Source: Actinomycetes bacterium | Lineage (GTDB): Bacteria; Actinomycetota; Actinomycetes; Propionibacteriales; Propionibacteriaceae | Direction of reading: 5' to 3' | DNA length: 64,000 bases | Assembly (NCBI GenBank): GCA_023460935.1 | Contig: JAEWOI010000035.1 | Location: 1-64,000 of the forward strand | The notes under the pieces: generated by a model | Seen by the model: the letters and a program-made list of their open reading frames with translations, nothing else | What the model was told of the DNA's origin: nothing | Database searches by the model: none | Translations under genes and position numbers: made by a program | Part shown: piece after piece, positions 45,875 through 54,598 of the stretch | Position numbering within the stretch: position 1 is the stretch's first letter | Layout of the letters: each line of letters begins with the position of its first letter

Positions 45875-47411
45875 TCTCCTCCTGGCTCAACGCGGCCCAG
45901 GGCGACCCGCCCGGGTCGACCAGGCTGGACTCCGGGCTGGTCGCGGTGTTCCACCACCTGGCCTCGAAGGCGATGCCCTGGTGCATCACCCGCTTGCCGG
46001 CCTCGTACGCCACGTCCTCGCGCCAGGTCGGGAAGTAGCCCGCCGGGAGCGTCGGCACCGGCACCGGTGTCTCGCCCGGGAGCACCGGACCGATCAGCCG
46101 CCACGGAGTCTGCGACTCCTGCAGCACCGGGTCGTCCGGGGTGTCGCCCCGCGTCCACCACTTGGCCTCGTAGACGTTGCCGTGCCAGACGACCTTCGTC
46201 CCCGCCGGGTAGGACGAGAGCGGCTTCCACACCGGGTACGGGCTGGTCTCGGGATCGTCCACCACCGCCGTCGGCATCCCGGACGGATCCTCCGGACCGG
46301 CAGAGGGAGCAGCCTGCAGCGGGCTCCCGGTGAGGTCGTCGCCCAGCACGGCGGCGAACCGCTGCTCACCCTGGGCGACGCCACTGCAGGAGTCGTTCAC
46401 CCTGGTCAGGTCGGGGTAGTTGACGCTGCACGCCTGGTCGCGGTTGAGCGACCACACCGACAGCCGGCCAAGTCCGTTGGCGCGGGCGAAGGCGTTCAGC
46501 GCCGCGGCGTCGTCCAGCGTGAACACCTCCCCGCGCTGGTCGTTCTGGCCGAGCATCGGGGTGGCGCCGAGCCGCCGCCACAGCGACTGCGCGCCCAGCC
46601 GGGTGCCCGCGTCGGCGGTCAGGATGCCGAGTTGGCGATGGGTGCTGCTCAGCGCGGCGATGGAGGCCGCGGCCATCGACTGCTCCTTGGCCCTGCTGTC
46701 GCCGAAGTTCATCGTCATGACATTCACCCCGGCCAGGTCGACACCCGCCGCCAGGAACCGCGCCACCGTGTCCGTGCCGTCCTCGGTGAGCCCGGTGGTG
46801 ATCACCGGCAGGGTCAGCCAGACCGCCAGGCTCCTGCCGGAGGCGCGGTACGCCTGCTGCAGGGCGGCGACGGCATTGGCCCGGCGTTGGGACGCCCGCG
46901 CGTCGGTGAGCCCGGCCCCCTCCAGGTCGAGGTCGATCGCGGCCAGCCGGTAGCGGTCGACGACGGTGCGGTAGGCCGCGGTCAGCTCTGCCTCGGTGCC
47001 ACAACGCAGCGCGAGTTCGTCGTTGAGCAGCCCACCGAACGACACCACGACGTTGCGCCCCTGGTCTCGGGCCCGCGCGATCCGGCGGTCGAGGTCGAGT
47101 TCGACCGAGGCCTGCTCGAGGCTGTAGGCCGATCCCCAGGTGGGCTGGCACGACCCGTCGGCTGCGGCGACGACGAACGACAGCACGATGTTCTGCGTGC
47201 CCGGTCCGGTCACGGTCTCGAAGGGATAGGACGGGGTCGCGGTCACGTCGACGTAGCCGCCGAACCACGGGCTGCCCTCGACCTCGGCCTGGGCGGTGTC
47301 GCGCCACCAGCCCAGGCCCAGCGAAAGTCCGGTGCCGGTGAGGGCGACGAGCAGGACGAGCAGGGTCAGCCTGAACCAGGAGAACCGGCGGCCCGGAAAG
47401 CGCGTTGACAT
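45837..47411 (-). CDS. GH18 chitinase-like protein with two C-terminal carbohydrate-binding modules
   Basis: 524 residues. A signal anchor (residues ~12-33, LTLLVLLVALTGTGLSLGLG) makes it exported or membrane-tethered. The GH18 catalytic motif is DLDLE (Asp160, Asp162, Glu164), as in bacterial chitinases; NVMTMNFG follows. The last ~140 residues hold two CBM5/12-like modules with YPVWKPLSSYPAGTKVVWHG and YFPTWREDVAYEAGKRVMHQ, each followed by a YEAKWWT or FEARWWN stretch. It would cleave beta-1,4-GlcNAc polymers. ATG 47411 follows GGAG by five bases. It is divergent from the glycosyltransferase gene, 164 bases away. Confidence 0.85.
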   Translation of the reverse strand: MSTRFPGRRFSWFRLTLLVLLVALTGTGLSLGLGWWRDTAQAEVEGSPWFGGYVDVTATPSYPFETVTGPGTQNIVLSFVVAAADGSCQPTWGSAYSLEQASVELDLDRRIARARDQGRNVVVSFGGLLNDELALRCGTEAELTAAYRTVVDRYRLAAIDLDLEGAGLTDARASQRRANAVAALQQAYRASGRSLAVWLTLPVITTGLTEDGTDTVARFLAAGVDLAGVNVMTMNFGDSRAKEQSMAAASIAALSSTHRQLGILTADAGTRLGAQSLWRRLGATPMLGQNDQRGEVFTLDDAAALNAFARANGLGRLSVWSLNRDQACSVNYPDLTRVNDSCSGVAQGEQRFAAVLGDDLTGSPLQAAPSAGPEDPSGMPTAVVDDPETSPYPVWKPLSSYPAGTKVVWHGNVYEAKWWTRGDTPDDPVLQESQTPWRLIGPVLPGETPVPVPTLPAGYFPTWREDVAYEAGKRVMHQGIAFEARWWNTATSPESSLVDPGGSPWAALSQEEIRELLEKLDAKR

Positions 47412-47575
47412 CGGCACTCCGTACTGGCGGGGACGAGGGGGGCCGGCCGGCCGAGAACCCTTGTGGGAGTGCCGACGGCTGTTCGGTCGGCTCATGATAC
47501 GGTACGCCCCGGTACTCATGTGCCACCCCCGCGCCCCCCGGGTCTCACCGGAGCTCAGATCATCGAGGCAACCCC

Positions 47576-49888
47576 ATGAGCACCAGCACACCAACGGCCA
47601 CCGTGCCGGTCCAGCAGGAGGCGCGCCGCCGCCAGTGGGGCGCCGAACGACGGCCGGAGCCGCTCTCGATCGTCCACTCGCGCCCCAGCGTGGGCAGGAT
47701 CGCGATGGGCCGGGTCGCCATCGTGGTCACCTTCCTCGCCTGGCTGATGTACGTGGTCACCACGATCATCCGCGAGTTCATCGACAACCCGCAGCTGGAC
47801 TTCCGGTTCGCCACCGAAGCGGTGTTCTACCTGGTCGTGGTGACCTCGCTCACCTTCTCCGCGCTCATGTACCTGACCGCCCGGCAGGGGGCGCTGTACC
47901 GGTTCCGCGACCACGCCCGCGTCCCCCGGGCGGAGCTCGACCGCCACTTCGGCCCCGACTACGACCGGGCCGTCACCGTGCTCGTCCCCTCCTACGTCGA
48001 GGAGCTGCAGGTCGTCCGCAAGACCCTGTGGTCGGCCGCGCTGCAGGAGTTCGGCGACCTGCGGGTGGTGCTGTGCATCGACGACCCGCCGTACCCGAGC
48101 GATCCGCTGAGGCTCGCCGACCTGGAACAGACGCGGCGCATCCCCCAGGAGATCGAGCAGCGCCTGGAGCCGATCGCGTCGCGCTTCGAGGCGTTCGCGA
48201 AGCGTCAGGCCGAGCGGTTCGCCAGGCAGACCGAGGTGACCGCAGCCGACGTCCGCCTCCTCGCCGCCGAGTACCTGGCCGCAGCGGAGTGGCTGGAGGA
48301 GATGGCGGACTCGTGGCCGATGGAGGACCACACCGACGTGTTCTTCACCGAGCAGGTGCTGATCGGCCTGGCCAGCGAGTTCCGGCTGAACCTGTTGGCC
48401 CTCACCGCGGCCGTGGAACAGGGCGCGGCCCCGGCGGCGACGCGGATGGCCGAGCTCGCCCGCCGGCTGGTGTGGACCTTCCGGGCCCGACTGGACGCGT
48501 TCGAACGCAAGACCTACGCCTCGCTCTCGCACGAGGCGAACAAGGCGATGAACCTGAACTCCTACATCGCCCTGATGGGGCACAACTGGAAGAAGGTCGA
48601 CACCGCGGAGGGCACGGTGCTGCGCGAGGCCGAGCCGGGGGAGGAGGCCGACCTCCAGGTTCCCGACACCGAGTACCTGCTGACCCTGGATGCCGACAGC
48701 ATGCTGCTGCGCGACTACTGCCTGCGCCTGGTCGAGTTCCTGGAACAGCAGGGCAACGAGCGGGTCGCGGTCACGCAGACCCCCTACTCGGCCTACCGCG
48801 GGGCTCCCACCCGGATCGAGCGGATCGCCGGAGCGACCACCGACATCCAGCACGTCCTGCACCAGGGCCTCACCTACTACAACGCCACCTTCTGGGTCGG
48901 CGCCAACGCGGTGATCCGCAAACGCGCCCTGGACGACATCGTCGAGGTCGAGACGGTGGGCGGCTTCCCGATCAAGACCTACATCCAGGACCGCACCGTC
49001 ATCGAGGACACCGAGTCGTCGATCGACATCGGCACCCACGGCTGGACGCTGGTCAACTACCCCGAACGGCTCAGCTACAGCTCCACCCCGCCGGACTTCG
49101 GCTCCCTGATCGTGCAACGCCGACGGTGGGCCAACGGCGGCCTGCTGATCCTGCCGAAGTACTCCGAGCAGCTCAGCGAGCGGCGCCGCCGCAACGAGCG
49201 GGTGCTGTGGCGCGAGGTGGCGCTGCGGGTGAACTACATGGCCTCGATCTCGTGGGCGAGCTTCGGGCTGATCTTCCTGCTCGCCTACCCCTACGACGGG
49301 CGCCTGCTCAGCCCGTGGGTGTTCCTCGCCGCCGTGCCCTACTTCGTGGCGATGGGCGCCGACCTGCGCTACAGCGGTTACCGGTTCAGCGACATCTTCC
49401 GCATCTACGGGTTCAACCTCGTGCTGCTGGCGATCAACCTGGCCGGCGTGCTGAAGTCGATCCAGCAGGCGTTCACGGGGGAGAAGATCCCGTTCGCGCG
49501 TACGCCGAAGGTCGCCGGACGGACCGCGGCCCCGGGCCTCTACGTCCTGGCGCCCTACGTCATCGTCGCCTTCTCGGTGTTCACCTTCTGGCGCGACTAC
49601 TCGGCCCAGAACTGGGGAAACGCCGCCTTCGCAGCGTTCAACGCCGTTCTGTGCGCGTGGGCGATCGTGGCCTACATCGGTATCGGCAACTCGGTGACGG
49701 ACATGGCGCTCGGCGTCGTGAACTGGCTGTGGGTGGAGGAGAAGCCGGCGCGGCGGCGGCCACAGATCGACCCCAACGCCCCGGTCAACTGGGAGGCCAT
49801 CCTCTACCACGGCGACCGGCGTCTTGCCCGAGACCTGCGCCGGGACCGGGACCGGCGGCGCAGGGCGGCCGGCCGCAAGAGCTTGTGA
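47576..49888 (+). CDS. processive family-2 glycosyltransferase, polysaccharide-synthase type
   Basis: 770 residues. Two N-terminal and about five C-terminal transmembrane segments surround a GT-A domain. Active-site residues are Asp169-Asp170 (CIDDPP), DAD at 372-374, Glu477-Asp478 (VIEDTESS) and QRRRW at 514-518, the D-D-D-QxxRW set of cellulose, chitin and hyaluronan synthases. About 200 residues separate the first Asp from the DxD motif, a large helical insertion (~180-340). No PilZ domain is seen. Next to a GGDEF-EAL protein and a GH18 hydrolase, it probably makes and exports an exopolysaccharide; the sugar is unknown. Confidence 0.87.
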   Translation: MSTSTPTATVPVQQEARRRQWGAERRPEPLSIVHSRPSVGRIAMGRVAIVVTFLAWLMYVVTTIIREFIDNPQLDFRFATEAVFYLVVVTSLTFSALMYLTARQGALYRFRDHARVPRAELDRHFGPDYDRAVTVLVPSYVEELQVVRKTLWSAALQEFGDLRVVLCIDDPPYPSDPLRLADLEQTRRIPQEIEQRLEPIASRFEAFAKRQAERFARQTEVTAADVRLLAAEYLAAAEWLEEMADSWPMEDHTDVFFTEQVLIGLASEFRLNLLALTAAVEQGAAPAATRMAELARRLVWTFRARLDAFERKTYASLSHEANKAMNLNSYIALMGHNWKKVDTAEGTVLREAEPGEEADLQVPDTEYLLTLDADSMLLRDYCLRLVEFLEQQGNERVAVTQTPYSAYRGAPTRIERIAGATTDIQHVLHQGLTYYNATFWVGANAVIRKRALDDIVEVETVGGFPIKTYIQDRTVIEDTESSIDIGTHGWTLVNYPERLSYSSTPPDFGSLIVQRRRWANGGLLILPKYSEQLSERRRRNERVLWREVALRVNYMASISWASFGLIFLLAYPYDGRLLSPWVFLAAVPYFVAMGADLRYSGYRFSDIFRIYGFNLVLLAINLAGVLKSIQQAFTGEKIPFARTPKVAGRTAAPGLYVLAPYVIVAFSVFTFWRDYSAQNWGNAAFAAFNAVLCAWAIVAYIGIGNSVTDMALGVVNWLWVEEKPARRRPQIDPNAPVNWEAILYHGDRRLARDLRRDRDRRRRAAGRKSL

Positions 49889-49932
49889 CCGCACGGTGCC
49901 ACTCCCGGCGTGCGGGGGTAGGGGTCAGGAAA

Positions 49933-49950
49933 CCACGCTGAGCGGCGTGG
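49933..49950. terminator. hairpin between convergent genes
   Basis: CCACGC/GCGTGG with a 6-base loop, shortly after the glycosyltransferase gene and before the convergent thioredoxin-like gene. A small palindrome CACCGCGGTG follows at 49987-49996. No other gene is seen in 49889-50017. Confidence 0.4.
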
Positions 49951-50017
49951 TGCCGAAGGGGAGAGACAGCGCCACAGCCTCGTCGCCACCGCGGTGGTGA
50001 TTCGAGAGGACCCGCAG

Positions 50018-50341
50018 TTACGCGCCGCGAATCCGCTGCAGCGCCGCCTGCAGTTCGCCGGTGCCCCACGGTCGCACCACCCGGGCGACCTCCTCCCCGT
50101 CGAGCAGGAAGATCACGGTGGGCCAGAGTTTCACCCGGTACGACCGGCCCAGCGGCCGGCCCTTGCCGTCCTCGATGAGGATGTGGCGCACGTCGTCCGC
50201 CCCGGCCAGCACCGACTCGATCGCCGGCTCCGCGGCCCGGCAGTACCCGCACCAGTCCGTGCCGAACTGCAGCACGGTCGCCCCGGGCAGCGCGTCGACC
50301 TCGTCCCGGCTGATGGCCTCCGGCAGGTAGCTGTACGGCAT
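50018..50341 (-). CDS. thioredoxin-like protein
   Basis: 107 residues, a complete thioredoxin fold with active site WCGYC in place of the classic WCGPC, and a cis-Pro in KLWPTVIFL. It would reduce or sense disulfides in the cytoplasm. ATG 50341 gives a normal-length protein; the long open frame upstream is a shadow. The divergent AEC transporter starts 78 bases away. Confidence 0.85.
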   Translation of the reverse strand: MPYSYLPEAISRDEVDALPGATVLQFGTDWCGYCRAAEPAIESVLAGADDVRHILIEDGKGRPLGRSYRVKLWPTVIFLLDGEEVARVVRPWGTGELQAALQRIRGA

Positions 50342-50419
50342 GCGCGACAGGATAGGGGGGCGCTCCAATTCCCCAGGTGACGAAGGTCGTCCCGGCAGGG
50401 GAGGAGCACCAGAAGGACC

Positions 50420-51367
50420 ATGCCAACCAACCTGAACGACGTGCTCGCCAGCGTGCTGCCCATCCTCGCCCTGATCGCGCTGGGCATGCTGCTGCGCCGC
50501 ACCGGCGTGCTCGACGAGCCCACCGTGGCCGGGCTGAAGCGCCTGATCGTGAACGTCTCGCTGCCGGCAGTGCTGTTCACCACCTTCCTGCGCACCGATT
50601 TCCAGCCCGCCCACGTCTGGCTCGTGCTGATCGTGTTCGCCGTCTGCGTCGCCCTCTACTGGCTCGGCCGGCTGCTGCTCCGCGCCCGTGGCGGCTCGGC
50701 CTACCTGCCGTTCCTGTTCACCGGGTTCGAGCTGGGCATGATCGGCTTCGCGCTCTTCACCGCCGTTTACGGCCTGGACCGGCTGCCGGCCCTCGGCGTG
50801 CTCGCCCTCGGCCACGAGGTGTTCATCTGGTTCGTCTTCGTCACGCTGCTCCGCTCTGCCGCGGCGCGCCGGCAGAGCGCTGCCCAGACCGTCCGCAGCC
50901 TTGCCACCTCGCCCACCATCCTGGCCATCCTGATCGGTCTGGCCCTCAACCTGGGCGGCGTCGGCCCGCTGCTGTCCCGGGGTCCGCTCGGCGGGGCGCT
51001 GACCGCAACGCTCGGCTACCTGGCGGCAGTGATCGTGCCACTGATCCTGCTGATCGTCGGCTACGGCTCCAGGCTCACCATGGACGGCGTGCGCTCAGCC
51101 CTGCCGCTCGTGCTCCTGCGGACGGCGGTGACGCTGGCTCTGGCGCTGTTGATCGGCCGGCTGGTGTTCGACGGCCTGCTCGGCCTGGAGCCGATCTACT
51201 CCCACGCGCTGTTCACGCTCATGGTGCTGCCGCCGCCGTTCGTCGTGCCGCTGTTCATCCCGGCCGCGCGTCGTGACGACCTGGCCTACGTGAACAACGT
51301 GCTGTCGCTGTCCTCGCTGGTCTCCGTTGCGGTGTTCGTCGGCTACGTGCTGCTCACCGGCGCCTGA
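50420..51367 (+). CDS. AEC-family transporter
   Basis: 315 residues with about ten transmembrane segments in two inverted halves. The AEC (auxin efflux carrier/MdcF-like) pattern is seen in LGMLLRRTGVLDEPTVAGLK and VNVSLPAVLF near the N-terminus. Bacterial members export or import organic acids such as malate or malonate; substrate not predictable. AAGGA lies just upstream of ATG. It ends four bases before the convergent tadG-like gene. Confidence 0.82.
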   Translation: MPTNLNDVLASVLPILALIALGMLLRRTGVLDEPTVAGLKRLIVNVSLPAVLFTTFLRTDFQPAHVWLVLIVFAVCVALYWLGRLLLRARGGSAYLPFLFTGFELGMIGFALFTAVYGLDRLPALGVLALGHEVFIWFVFVTLLRSAAARRQSAAQTVRSLATSPTILAILIGLALNLGGVGPLLSRGPLGGALTATLGYLAAVIVPLILLIVGYGSRLTMDGVRSALPLVLLRTAVTLALALLIGRLVFDGLLGLEPIYSHALFTLMVLPPPFVVPLFIPAARRDDLAYVNNVLSLSSLVSVAVFVGYVLLTGA

Positions 51368-51370
51368 ACC

Positions 51371-52297
51371 TCAGGCGGTGAGCCTGATCGTCGGCACCCC
51401 GAAGTGGGTCGCGTCGGGATCGATCGTGTAGTTGCCGCTGAGGTCGACGTAGTTGGTGAAGTTGCCCTTCACCTGCTTCTGCGAGGGGCAGTTGGTGACG
51501 TTCCACTTCGCATCCTGGGAGAAGCAGTAGCCGGTGATCGTGAACGCTGCCAGCCCCTTGATCTTGTACTTCGCGTTGCTGCCCGAGCCGGCGTGGTCGT
51601 CGAAGATGGGCACCAGGACGGTCTTGTCCCGCAGGGTGCTCCAGTCGAAGTCCTTGCAGGAGGACGAGCCGTCGTTGCCCGGGTCGGTCAGCACCCACTG
51701 CCCCGCCTCGACCATGGCCACGCACTTCGTGCCGCTCAGCCAGCCGAATCCGCCGGGCACCTCGTTGTGGGCCGGCGGGGTGCAGCTGTGCTCTGTGGTC
51801 CGGATCACGACCTCGCCCTCACTCAGCGGCTTGCCTTCGTCGTCCCAGCCGCCGGTGGCGGTGTAGAACGCACACCAGGAGAACGTCAGCGGCAGCGTCG
51901 CTCCACCCGACGGCCAGCCCCACTCGGCCGTGGCCCGCGCCGAGAGCTCCGTCGTGGGTACGCCGAGCACGCCGGCGAACCAGTTCTGCCGCGTGGCGCT
52001 CGTCTGCACGGTGACCGAGTTGGCGCCGATCGCGCCCACGATCTCGCCGGTCGCCTGGCCGTCCAGCTTGTTGGCCTTGGCGAACTTGTCCGCGGAATCC
52101 ACGCAACCGCCGCGGGCACACGTCTCGGCTATCGCGAGCGCGCCGGCGTCGGCACCGTTGCGCAGTTGCTGCTGCTCGGCGTACGCCGCGCCGAGGTCGA
52201 TGGCCAGGGCTGCGAAACCCATCAGCACCACCATCGACACGGCCACGATCACGGCTGCCGCTCCGCGCTCGGAGCGGCTACCGGTCAGCCGCCGCAC
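51371..52297 (-). CDS. TadG-like pilus/secretion-associated protein
   Basis: 308 residues. The N-terminus SERGAAAVIVAVSMVVLMGF and AALAIDLGAAYAEQQQLRNG is the TadG/Flp-assembly segment: a single membrane helix followed by a helix with an alternating pattern. The rest is extracellular and contains six or more cysteines (WCAFY, SCTPP, KCVAM, SCKDF, YCFSQ, NCPSQ), likely disulfide-bonded. GTG 52297 is chosen because it overlaps the tadE-like stop by 13 bases and GGGAG precedes it. No Tad ATPase or secretin genes are here, so it may rely on machinery elsewhere. Confidence 0.75.
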   Translation of the reverse strand: MRRLTGSRSERGAAAVIVAVSMVVLMGFAALAIDLGAAYAEQQQLRNGADAGALAIAETCARGGCVDSADKFAKANKLDGQATGEIVGAIGANSVTVQTSATRQNWFAGVLGVPTTELSARATAEWGWPSGGATLPLTFSWCAFYTATGGWDDEGKPLSEGEVVIRTTEHSCTPPAHNEVPGGFGWLSGTKCVAMVEAGQWVLTDPGNDGSSSCKDFDWSTLRDKTVLVPIFDDHAGSGSNAKYKIKGLAAFTITGYCFSQDAKWNVTNCPSQKQVKGNFTNYVDLSGNYTIDPDATHFGVPTIRLTA

Positions 52298-52677
52298 TGC
52301 ATGCTCCCGGTGCCGCGGAGTGTCACCGGAGAGCCCAGCAGGCCGTCGAACCAGCCGGTGAGGCTGGTGTAGCGGTAGGTCAGGGTGAGTGTGGTCTGGC
52401 CCATCGGCACGCAGGGCTCGGAGAACGTCCCGCCCACAACGTTGGCGGGGTTGGGTGTCGCATCCCTGGCGAGGTTGATGGCTGTGGCCTCGGCGCCGGG
52501 GCTGGCGTAGCCGATCACATAGCTCCGCACGCCGACCCGGGCGGCGTTGGACACTGCCGCGACGGTGAGGAACGCGTAGCTGAACTCGACTATGGCCAGC
52601 ATCAGCACCATGAGTATCGGGAGTACGAGAGCGAACTCGACCGCTACTGCTCCCCGTTCGCGCCGCCTGAACCGCAC
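52285..52677 (-). CDS. TadE-like minor pilin
   Basis: 130 residues. Starts MRFRRRERGAVAVEFALVLP followed by a hydrophobic helix ILMVLMLAIVEFSYAFL, the TadE pattern with the Glu of pseudopilins after the cleavage region. It should be processed by a prepilin peptidase and work with the TadG-like protein encoded next. The 264 bases upstream, to the divergent PAP2 gene, hold nothing recognisable apart from its promoter. Confidence 0.8.
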   Translation of the reverse strand: MRFRRRERGAVAVEFALVLPILMVLMLAIVEFSYAFLTVAAVSNAARVGVRSYVIGYASPGAEATAINLARDATPNPANVVGGTFSEPCVPMGQTTLTLTYRYTSLTGWFDGLLGSPVTLRGTGSMQCGG

Positions 52678-52941
52678 GGTCCCAACCCCCAGCCGGGGCC
52701 GCGCGCCGCGGACCGGTTCCGCGGGGGCGCGTCCCTGCCTGACTAACCGCCGGCGGGGGGCCGGACGTTACGCGAAGGGCATCGTTCTCAGGAGAGGTGG
52801 ACGGGGAGGGACACCGCAGCACAGTCGCTGCCGGGCCTGGCCGGCGCCGGCCGGACGCCGGCGTCTGGCGGGGCCCGGCTCGGGGTAGTTCTTCGGCATG
52901 GGTCAGCGCCACCGCTGCGGTGGCTGTAGGGGGGAGGCAGG

Positions 52942-53682
52942 ATGGGCGTGCTGGCGCGTTTCGGTGAGGACCCGACGCCGCCCTCGCTCGGCGAACTGGG
53001 ACGCGATCTCGTCGTGCGGGCGCTGCTGCCGGCGCTCGGCCTGATGGGGCTCGGGCTCGGAGTCGGCTGGCTCGTCGTCGCCCCGCTCGCCGTGACCACC
53101 CGGGAGGACGACCTCAACGTGGCGCTGCAGGCCACGCGGACACCACCGCTGGATGCGTTGGCCCTGACCGCCTCCGCGATCGGTGGCGTGACGGGGAACG
53201 CAGTGCTGTGCGTGCTGGCCATGGCACTGCTGTGGGCCTTGTCGCGGCGCTGGTGGCTGGCGGCGCTGCCCTTCATCGCGCTGCAACTGCACATCGGCGT
53301 GCACATCGTCACCTCGACCCTGGTCGGCAGGCAGCGCCCGGACGTGCCCAACCTCGACGTCGGCCAACCCACGGCGAGCTTCCCGAGCGGCCACATGGGC
53401 GCCACCACGGCGCAACTCCTGGTGGTTGCGCTGTTCCTCTGCCACCGCTTCGGCAGCCGGGCCGTGCGGATCATCGTGGTCGGGGTCACCACCGCCTACC
53501 TGCTGGTGCTGGGCTGGTCGCGGCTGTACCTCGGCATGCACCACCTGAGCGATGTCGTCTGGGGCGCGCTCAACGGGGTCGTGTGCGGCCTGATCGCCTG
53601 GTTGTTCCTGCGCCGGGACCCGACGCGGACCGCCGGGCCCAAACTGGGCACCGGCGCCGATCCGGTGGAGGCCTCGGGCTAG
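52942..53682 (+). CDS. PAP2-superfamily membrane phosphatase, incomplete motif 1
   Basis: 246 residues, about six transmembrane segments. Motif 2 PSGH (SFPSGHMGATTAQ) and motif 3 SRLYLGMHHLSD are intact. Motif 1, K-x6-RP, reads S-TLVGRQ-RP: the lysine is replaced by serine. Substrates in this family include undecaprenyl and phosphatidyl phosphates. Loss of the lysine may lower activity. A second, complete PAP2 gene lies 0.9 kb downstream. GGGGGAGG ribosome-binding site. Confidence 0.82.
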   Translation: MGVLARFGEDPTPPSLGELGRDLVVRALLPALGLMGLGLGVGWLVVAPLAVTTREDDLNVALQATRTPPLDALALTASAIGGVTGNAVLCVLAMALLWALSRRWWLAALPFIALQLHIGVHIVTSTLVGRQRPDVPNLDVGQPTASFPSGHMGATTAQLLVVALFLCHRFGSRAVRIIVVGVTTAYLLVLGWSRLYLGMHHLSDVVWGALNGVVCGLIAWLFLRRDPTRTAGPKLGTGADPVEASG

Positions 53683-53685
53683 GAC

Positions 53686-54501
53686 TCAGGCAGTGTGCCT
53701 GGCCCGGGCGAAGGAGTAGAACCCGTAGGCAGCGAAGCCCAGGGCAACCACCACTACGAGCGCCTGGCCGAGCGGCAGCCGCACCAGGTCGTTCAGGGCG
53801 CCGTCCAGGCCGCGGGACCGCGACGGGTCGTGCTGGAGGCCGGCCAGCGCCAGTCCGACGCCCACGGCGGCCAGGGCGATGCCCTTGGCGATGTAGCCGA
53901 TCCGACCCGCCAGCACCACCGCCCGGCCCGGGTCGCCGTCCAGGTCGCGCAGGAACCGGTCCGTCCAGCCCTTGAAGACCAGGTAGCCGCCGACAGCAAC
54001 TACGCCGGCGCCGGCGAGCACCACCAGGGCCACCCCGAACGGCAGCTCCAGCAGCGCCGTGGTTGCGTCCTTGGCCTGCGCCGCGCCGGATTCCCCCGTT
54101 CCGCGCAGGATCGAGACTGCGCCAATGCCGAGCGCGAGGTACACCACAGCCTTGGCGGCGTCCTTCGCCTTGTCCCCGGTCTCCCGTGCGCGCAGCGCCT
54201 CACCCACCTGCCACAGCGCGAGCAGCCCGAAGGCGACGGCGACCACCACCAGCAGCACCCAGCCGACCGGCGACTTCGCCAGCATCCCGAACGCCCCGGC
54301 CGGGTCGGCATCCGCCCCGCGGTTGCCGAAGGCCACCTGCAACGCCAGCCAGGCCAGCAGCAGGTGCAGCACGCCGTTCACCGCGTAGCCGGCCCTGGCC
54401 CCTGCCTCGACCAGTGGATGGTCAGCGATCCGTCCCACCGTGCCGGCCGCTCCCGAACGTCGCGGACGAGCCTTTCCTGCCTCCCGTGCCTCACCGGTCA
54501 T
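53686..54501 (-). CDS. DUF1206 membrane protein
   Basis: 271 residues. Three repeats of a two-helix unit with the pattern ARAGYAVNGVLHLLLAW, AAKAVVYLALGIGAVSIL, GRIGYIAKGIALAAVGVG, diagnostic of DUF1206. Function unknown; common in actinobacteria. ATG 54501 is preceded by a G-rich run; GTG 54504 directly before it is an alternative. It lies between two PAP2 genes, only three bases from the stop of the first. Confidence 0.85.
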   Translation of the reverse strand: MTGEAREAGKARPRRSGAAGTVGRIADHPLVEAGARAGYAVNGVLHLLLAWLALQVAFGNRGADADPAGAFGMLAKSPVGWVLLVVVAVAFGLLALWQVGEALRARETGDKAKDAAKAVVYLALGIGAVSILRGTGESGAAQAKDATTALLELPFGVALVVLAGAGVVAVGGYLVFKGWTDRFLRDLDGDPGRAVVLAGRIGYIAKGIALAAVGVGLALAGLQHDPSRSRGLDGALNDLVRLPLGQALVVVVALGFAAYGFYSFARARHTA

Positions 54502-54598
54502 CACGCCCCCCTTTTCTGGTCACCGGCCCAGTACCCCGATAGGGCCGGGTCTCCCCGGGTATGTTCTGCCAGACGACGGCAGCGGCGGGAGCAGGTGC

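Noticed and set aside
47412..47575. Regulatory site in the GH18-glycosyltransferase divergent gap
   Set aside because: A short CGGTAC direct repeat is visible near 47498-47513, but it is too small to call without comparison to relatives.
54440..54598. Extension of the second PAP2 gene upstream of ATG 54599
   Set aside because: It would overlap the divergent DUF1206 gene, and a good ribosome-binding site stands before 54599.
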